Of a stretch of 64,000 bases of DNA, positions 58,296 through 64,000 are shown one piece after another. The stretch is from Microcebus murinus (taxonomy: Eukaryota; Chordata; Mammalia; Primates; Cheirogaleidae). Where the stretch lies: contig NC_134107.1 in assembly GCF_040939455.1 (NCBI RefSeq), positions 10,169,537 through 10,233,536 on the forward strand, read 5' to 3'. The stretch's first letter is position 1, and each line of letters begins with the position of its first letter. The position numbers and the translations under genes were made by a program. Under the pieces are notes generated by a model. The model made no database searches and was not told the DNA's origin. It saw nothing but the letters and a program-made list of their open reading frames with translations.

Positions 58296-61200
58296 CTAGA
58301 ACCTGTAAATATGACCTTACTTGGAAACAGGGTCTTTGCAGATGTGATCAGACTAGAGGAGGCCATTATGATAGGCCCGAATCCAGCGAGAGGGAAATCA
58401 GGACACACGGACGAAGCAGCCAGGCAAAGACAGACTCAGAGGTTGATGCTGCTGCCACAAGCCAAGGCTGGGCGGGAACTCCCCCACGCTGGAAGAAGCT
58501 GGGAGGAGGGATGAGGAACGGTTCTCCCCTGGGCCGTCAAAGACAGCCCGGCCTGCTCACACCTTGATTTCAGACCTCGGCCCCAAACTGTGAGCGACTG
58601 CGTCCTGTGGTTCCAGCCACGTGGCCCGCGGGGCCCCGCTACAGTGGCCCTGGGAGACTGGTTCCCGCACAGCTGTGCACACGGGGCGCCCGCCGGGCAG
58701 GCCCAGGCCGACCACACTGGCACGGGGCTGCTGCCGACCTGCAGAAATACTCCCCACAGACCTCAGCCCAGGGGGCCCTCAAACTACCTGGTGCTTACAC
58801 CAAACTCAACGTGGACCCAGTGTGAGGCTCGCGGGCACGGGGGAGGGGCCCGGCTCCCGCGCTGACGTTTGCAAAGCAGGGTCGCCACCGCGGTCCCCTC
58901 CGCTGGTGCTCAAGGCAGCAGCAGGAAGACGGGCAGCCCAGGGCTGTGGCTCCCCTCTCAGGGGCCAGGGCTCCACTGAGACGTGACCTGCCCCAGGGAG
59001 TGGGGGAGCCCAAAGGGGACCCGTGGTCCAGCATCTGGGCACAGGGCTTTGTCCCCTGCCTGGAGCTGCCTCATCCGGCCAGCGAGAAAGCGGGAATTTC
59101 CAGCACTGTTGGCTTTGACACCCCCTGGACAGTTCACACCAACACAGAGGGGTCAAGGACACAACTGCAGTGTCCGCGTCATTCCAGCCACATCAGGACA
59201 CTCGGGCTCCCATCAGGCAGGGGCTCGCAGAGGAAAACGAGGAGAAGCCCCGGTCTCTCCCTCCCAGACGCGTCCGGTGTAGCGGCAAAGGTCGCCACCT
59301 CCGAGTGGCGCTTGCGAGATACGCTGGTGAGCCCCCCGGCAATGTGTCCCCACAGCCCCGAGACACGGCCTCGGAAACTGCAAAGGAGCTCGGCCACCGG
59401 CTTTCCTGCTCGTCCTCGGCTGGGACTGCCGGGCAGACGCCCTCCCAGCAGGTGTGGATGGCCGGTGGTACCTGCTTCGGTCCCCAACTTCCCCACTGTG
59501 CCCTCCCCTAGTTCTCCGCATTTGGGCCGAGAGCTAACACCATCGCTCAGTTCTTAGCCCGTCCACCAACTCGGGATTCGGACCCACACGTGGGTGACGC
59601 CGTGGACGTCTTGATTTTTGCTTCTTGACGAGGCTTTAACCCCACAGATGGCACTTTCACAGATTCGCGAGGGCGGCAGAGGGACGCGCTTTTGCCTCGG
59701 AGAGACAGACCCTGGTGAAGAGTAATGGGGTCAGTGACGCAGCGTTTGCCAGGGCTGGGGACACCCCGCCCCGGCCGTGCGGGCAGGTGTGCCCACAGCG
59801 GGGGGGGCTGGCGTCTGTCCGAGGCCAGCTGCGCTCCAGCCCCCCTCCTGTGTGAGAGGGTCTTTGCTGCTTTTTCACAGCCTGAGGACGGGGGGACAGT
59901 GGGCACCACCGCCAGGGCCCGGGAGGGAGCGGAGGGGCCCTCCCCACCCCCAGACCTCAGCCCAAGACGCCCACTGGGTCACCAAACACTGTTCGCCAGG
60001 GGGCTTCACCAGGGGTTTGCCAAGGTGCTGGATGTGCATGTGGGACTTGTACTCACTCTGTTTGTGCATCAGCGTTCTCATTGGGGGAAAGGCCGGGCAA
60101 ATACAGAAAGCTTCCCTTTCTGTTTCCTGCAACCTGCTTCTTTCAAGTTCATGAGAGGCGTGCAGAGGTTCTTTCCCGTGGCCATGGTAGGGAGTCCTGG
60201 GACCCTCCTCTCTGCTCTGTGTCCTGCCTGCCCCCCCATTCCCCACTTGCCATCGTCCTCAGCCCGTCCCCCGCCCTCCAGCCAATGGCCAGTCTGCCTT
60301 GAGCACTGCAGCCCGACCTCTCACTTTAAACTTGTGGACAGAATTCTCGAAAATCCTTCATCTAGACTGTTGTATCTGATTTTTCCCCCAAACATCTGGG
60401 CTTTGAAAATAATCATGTTTCCTACATGTGACTTCCCCCAAACTTCAGCATTTGGGTACCACCACCATGATTCTTGCCCCCTAGCCTGAGTGCCATATGT
60501 ATTATTATTTCCTTAGAGTGATTTAGGATTTTTGCGCTCAAAAACACTCGCCTCCACCGAAGCCAGAGCTTTAATTACACAAGGATGTGCTGGTTCGTCT
60601 TTGAGCTATAGGCTAAAATAAATAGGTCCCCTCAACATGAAGATGTGGGCTGGATGCCACTCAGCATCACCTCTGGGCCCCAAGCGGACAGGGCATCTCT
60701 GCCCGTGCACTTGGCTCCAGACCCGGTGAGATGCTGAGTCCCAAAGGTGCTGGACTCCGCGTTCTGAGAGGAGGACGGACGGGAGCACTGACCTGGGGTC
60801 CCGAGAGACCCTCCCTATGCCAGGCCTGTGCTGCCACCTTCCCAGCATGGGGCACAGGGAGCTGACGGGGCATGGGCTTCTGCCCTCCCGGGGTCTGCAT
60901 GTTTTATGGAAGAGGGTGGACAAAACTTAAGCACAACGAGTAATTGCAGGCAGCATCCAAAGCCGTGTCTACTGGCGACAATGCCCGAGGTCAGGGGGAT
61001 TCCCAGGAGGGCTGCACGGAGGAGGTGGGCCTTGCCCTTGGCTTTGAAGGATGACGTGGCTGGGGTGAGGTGACAGTGGGAGGGACAGACTGCGTTTGCA
61101 GGGTTTGGCCACCCTGAGTGGGAACAGACACACAGGCGAGCAGTGGGTGGACCCTTCCCGGGACGAGGGGACATGCGAGGGCATGCCGGGGCATCTGCAG

Positions 61201-61315
61201 CCCAGGCCCAGCCTCCGAGGTGCGCCCGGCACGGCCCAGCGGGCCGCAGCGGCTCCATCGATCTGCCCGAGTCCCTCCCGCAGCGAGTGTGGGCCAAGGC
61301 CCGGCTTGCACGCCA

Positions 61316-61440
61316 AGCCTGGGGAGATTTATGGCTCAATTTAGTTCCCACATGTCCCACGTCATGGCAAGTAATTTATTGAGTACTTCAACTTGCAGAC
61401 AACAACTGAAAAATTAATCCCAACGGCAAACGATTAACTC
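61316..61440. promoter_or_regulatory. Candidate conserved AT-rich island
   Basis: An AT-rich segment with gtaatttattgag and gaaaaattaatcccaac (TAAT-type homeodomain cores) inside a GC-rich neighbourhood, no repeat match known to me. Regulatory role is inference. Confidence 0.2.
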
Positions 61441-61523
61441 CTCCAGGGGATGAGATGCCTCATTTCCGAGGCTTTTGCCGGGAAGGTGATTCATCACCTT
61501 CCACCCAGGATGACACGGGCGTG

Positions 61524-61574
61524 GGCGGAGGCCGACCCTGGGCAGAGGCCGACCCTGGGCGGAGGCTGACCCTG
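61524..61574. repeat. 17-bp tandem repeat, three copies
   Basis: Three head-to-tail copies of a unit close to ggcggaggccgaccctg, with one substitution in each of the later copies. Confidence 0.9.
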
Positions 61575-61794
61575 GGCACGCTTCGGGCCGCTGCTCACAG
61601 CCCCGGGGATGACTGCTGGGCCTTCACTAACCTGAGGCTGGGAGGTTCTCCACTGCTCGGGCAGCCACAGCGTGCACGTGGCTAGGGGCATGAGCCAAGC
61701 AAGGCGGCCTCCGAGGCCAGCGGGTGGGAGGGTGGGTCTGGTGCCCCGTGGCTCTAAGTGTGGCCCAGTTCCAACAAGCCGTGGTGCTCAGCTC

Positions 61795-62160
61795 AGGTGG
61801 CTGTCACAAAGCCACGGTGGCTTTCACAACAGATATTTATTCTCTCGCAGTCCCGGAGGCTGGAAGGCCGAGACCACGGCATCTCAGGGCTGGTTCCGTC
61901 TGAGGCCTCTCTCCTTGGCTTGCAGACAGCCGCCTTCTCCCTGGTCCTCATGTGGTCGTCCCTCTGTGTGTGTCTGTGCCCTGATCTTCTCCTCTCACAA
62001 GGCCCCCAGTGCTATGAGATTAGGACCCACCTTAAGGCCCCCATGCCGCCTCAGCCGTCTCTTTAAAGGCCCTGTCTCCAAATGCAGTCACGCTCTGCAG
62101 TACTGGGGTTTGGGACTCCAGCACGTGGGTCGTGGAGGGACACAGCTCAGCCACGACAAC
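61795..62160 (-). mobile_element. MaLR-type LTR fragment, reverse orientation
   Basis: 'acaacagatatttattctct', 'cgcagtcccggaggctggaa', 'ggcatctcagggctggttcc', 'agattaggacccaccttaag' and 'ccctgtctccaaatgcagtc' match the reversed class seen at 20930-21275. Confidence 0.65.
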
Positions 62161-63129
62161 CCCCAGCAGCTCCCTCTCTTATCCTCTTTGTCCCAGCTCC
62201 TCTCCTGACAGCTCCGTTACCGGGACACGCACTCGTGTGGCCTGCAACAGTGGGAAGCGCCACGAACCAGGGTCAGGACCCCGGCACCCGGGCCCTCGGT
62301 GACCTTCAGCAGGACGTGTCCCCTCTCAGCGGGAACGAGTGGCTGGACCAGACAGCGCCGGAGGTGGCTTCTGCTCTGCCACTCGGGCTTCGTGTGATTC
62401 TCTGGGTGACGGAGGGTCACAAGTCAGGATGTCTGATGTGTCCCGGTATTAGTGAATGCGGCTGCTAAAACAAACAGTCCCTGATGAGTAAGAGCTCGGT
62501 CACATCACAAGTTATTTTTCATCCAGGGGAGGTCACTTCCTGGGGCAGTTCAGGGCCCCGGGCATGTGCCGCAGAGGAGGAGGCTGCGGCCTGGCGGGTG
62601 GCACGCCGGTGGTGGCAGGGAGGTTGCCGTTTGAATAAAGTCATGGGAGAGAACTTGAAACAGCCCGGGGCCTCTGATGCCCCGGCCACAGGAAGTCACC
62701 AGTGTGTGGGACAACCTCGAAGTGGCTTCTCCTGGGGGGGGGGCATGCAAGCAACCTGTGCTGGTATGCGACAAACTCCTGGGCCCACGGTCCCCCCAGA
62801 GCTGCACAGGAGAAGACGCCACGTCTGCAGCCCACCCTCCTGATAAGAAATCACATGCACCTCCTTGACCCCTCGGACACTTCTGGAACGTTCCACATCC
62901 CCCCTTAGACTCTGATGGGGGGACTCTGAAGGGGGGAGGGGTGCTCCCCCAGACGGCCTCGAGGCCAGTGACACGCTCTGATCATTACCACTGCGGAGCT
63001 TCGAGGAATGTTCTAGAGCCGCCTCTCTCCTCCATCCATTCTGTCCCCTTTGGGTAACGGGTTCCCTAAGGATCCTATTCCCTACCATGAGTGAGAACTT
63101 GGGAGGCTATACCTCATCCTGTCTTATTT

Positions 63130-63522
63130 TCATCAAGTCTTTATATTCTGGAACGTTGTAGGTTTACAGAGAAACAGCACCGGAAGTTCGGCGTCCCCAC
63201 GTACACTCCCCTCCCTCCGAGTCCCGGGTCCGTGGACTGCTAACATCTTGCACTGGCGCGGGACGTTAGCTGTGATGAACCGGCCGACACGACCCGTGAT
63301 TATTAACTAAATCCACGGGCACACCGGGGCTCGCCCTGGGGCCGGGCACTGCTTGGGTCTTAACGTACCCATAGAGACGCGTCCCCACCACCACAGCACA
63401 GCGGAGCAGCCCACTGCCCTCGGAACGTCCCCGTGGAACCCTTAGCTTGGCCGTCCTCCCTCCCCAGCCCCGTGCTAATCGTTTCACTGTCGCCACAGTC
63501 GTATCTTTTTCCGAGTCACATG
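63130..63522 (-). mobile_element. L1M-type LINE fragment, reverse orientation, GC-shifted
   Basis: 'cgttgtaggtttacagagaa', 'ctaacatcttgcactggcgc', 'gtgatgaaccggccgacacg', 'gtttcactgtcgccacagtc' follow a reversed L1 3' region. It is broken at 63522 by the Tigger1 element. Confidence 0.65.
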
Positions 63523-64000
63523 CAGGCGCACTCCCTTTACGGCTCTCCTCAGACGCCACGTCTTTTACGAATGGAAGGTTTATGGCCACCCCGCGTCGCG
63601 CGGGTCTGCCCCTGCCATCTCTGCAACAGCACGTGCTGACTCCACGTCTCCGTGTCACATTTCGGCAGGTCTCACAGTATTTCGAAGTTTCTCTTTATTA
63701 CTGTGCCTGCTATGGCGACCCGTGACAGTGATCTGTGATGCTGCCGCTGTGACTGTTGTGGGGCTCCTCGAGCCACGTCCGTGTTAGTGGGTGAACATCA
63801 CCTATAAACGCTCCGTGTGTCCTGACTGCCCCACCCGCTGGCCGTTCCCCTGGCTCTGCCCCCCCCCCCCCGGGCCTCCCTATTCCCTGCGACACAACGA
63901 GATTGAAATCAGGCCCGTTCGTAACCCTGCAACGGCCGCCAAGGGTTCAGGAGAAGGGAAGAGTCGCACACGCCTCACTTTAAATCAAAAGCTAGAAACG
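63523..64000 (+). mobile_element. Tigger1 (pogo-like) DNA transposon, 5' part
   Basis: A terminal repeat remnant (caggcgcactccctttacgg) is followed by gaatggaaggtttatggcca, 'cgtgctgactccacgtctcc' and 'gcctccctattccctgcgac', and then the start of the transposase region. The initiating ATG is ACG (in ctgcaacggccgcc at about 63929-63942), so the frame has lost its start. From there the reading frame stays open to the edge of the window (KSRTRLTLNQKLE near the end), as in the N-terminal helix-turn-helix of pogo transposases. The element continues beyond 64000. Confidence 0.85.
63857..63871. repeat. Poly-C run
   Basis: About 14 C in a row inside the Tigger1 leader; low complexity. Confidence 0.9.

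Larger units (their letters stand above)
58621..63129. other. Intronic stretch, GC-rich
   Basis: CpG-rich sequence with a reversed LTR fragment (61795-62160), an AT-rich island (61316-61440), a 17-bp triple tandem (61524-61574) and an AT-richer stretch at 60310-60620 that could be an old repeat. Many overlapping frames exist on both strands but none is recognisable. Confidence 0.5.

Noticed and set aside
59725..60489. Plus-strand frame of 254 codons
   Set aside because: GC-rich chance frame with no recognisable domain.

Overview
This window is a piece of a primate nuclear genome. It lies inside one gene, SHANK2 (a postsynaptic scaffold protein), which is transcribed from the minus strand. 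Eight coding exons can be placed with GT-AG splice sites and matching reading phases. From 5' to 3' in the gene they are 24531-24666, 23972-24052, 23743-23751, 22635-22655, 15848-15978, 13960-14071, 12963-12983 and 8113-10519. Together they give 2918 nt, i.e. 972 whole codons plus two bases of a split codon. They encode the C-terminal half of the PDZ domain, the linker that follows it, and most of the long proline-rich region with the Homer and cortactin binding motifs. The N-terminal SH3/PDZ exons (beyond the right edge) and the C-terminal SAM exon (beyond the left edge) were not found here.

Layout: 1-8112 is the intron in front of the terminal exon. 8113-24666 holds all the exons, including three microexons of 9, 21 and 21 nt. 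A fourth, 6-nt candidate at 13393-13398 is splice-competent and in frame but unproven. The intron just upstream of the large exon carries about 20 copies of a 55-bp minisatellite (10732-11857). 24667-64000 is part of a very large intron and shows no recognisable gene. It contains fossil LINEs (L1M and HAL1 type), two Alus, MaLR-type LTRs, MER20 and Tigger1 DNA transposons, MIR and L2 fragments, and a few AT-rich islands that look like candidate enhancers. The reported long reading frames outside the SHANK2 exons look like GC-rich or repeat-driven chance frames.

Organism: the coding sequence is close to human SHANK2 as I remember it. The Alu at 33388 has the internal 'gagcaagaccctgtctctactaaaaatag' type of left-right junction (given here only as a description of its class) that I associate with lemurs and lorises. 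The young-looking L1 3' end at 47743-47968, with a 14-bp target duplication, is also of a type I associate with strepsirrhines. A strepsirrhine primate is therefore the best guess, by inference from recall and not from a database search.

Most notable items: the clustered in-phase microexons that can alter the PDZ-proline linker in several combinations; the candidate 6-nt microexon; the 55-bp minisatellite 213 bp from the acceptor of the main exon; a 28-bp perfect duplication inserted into an old L1; and old L1 copies in the right half whose changes run strongly from A/T to G/C.
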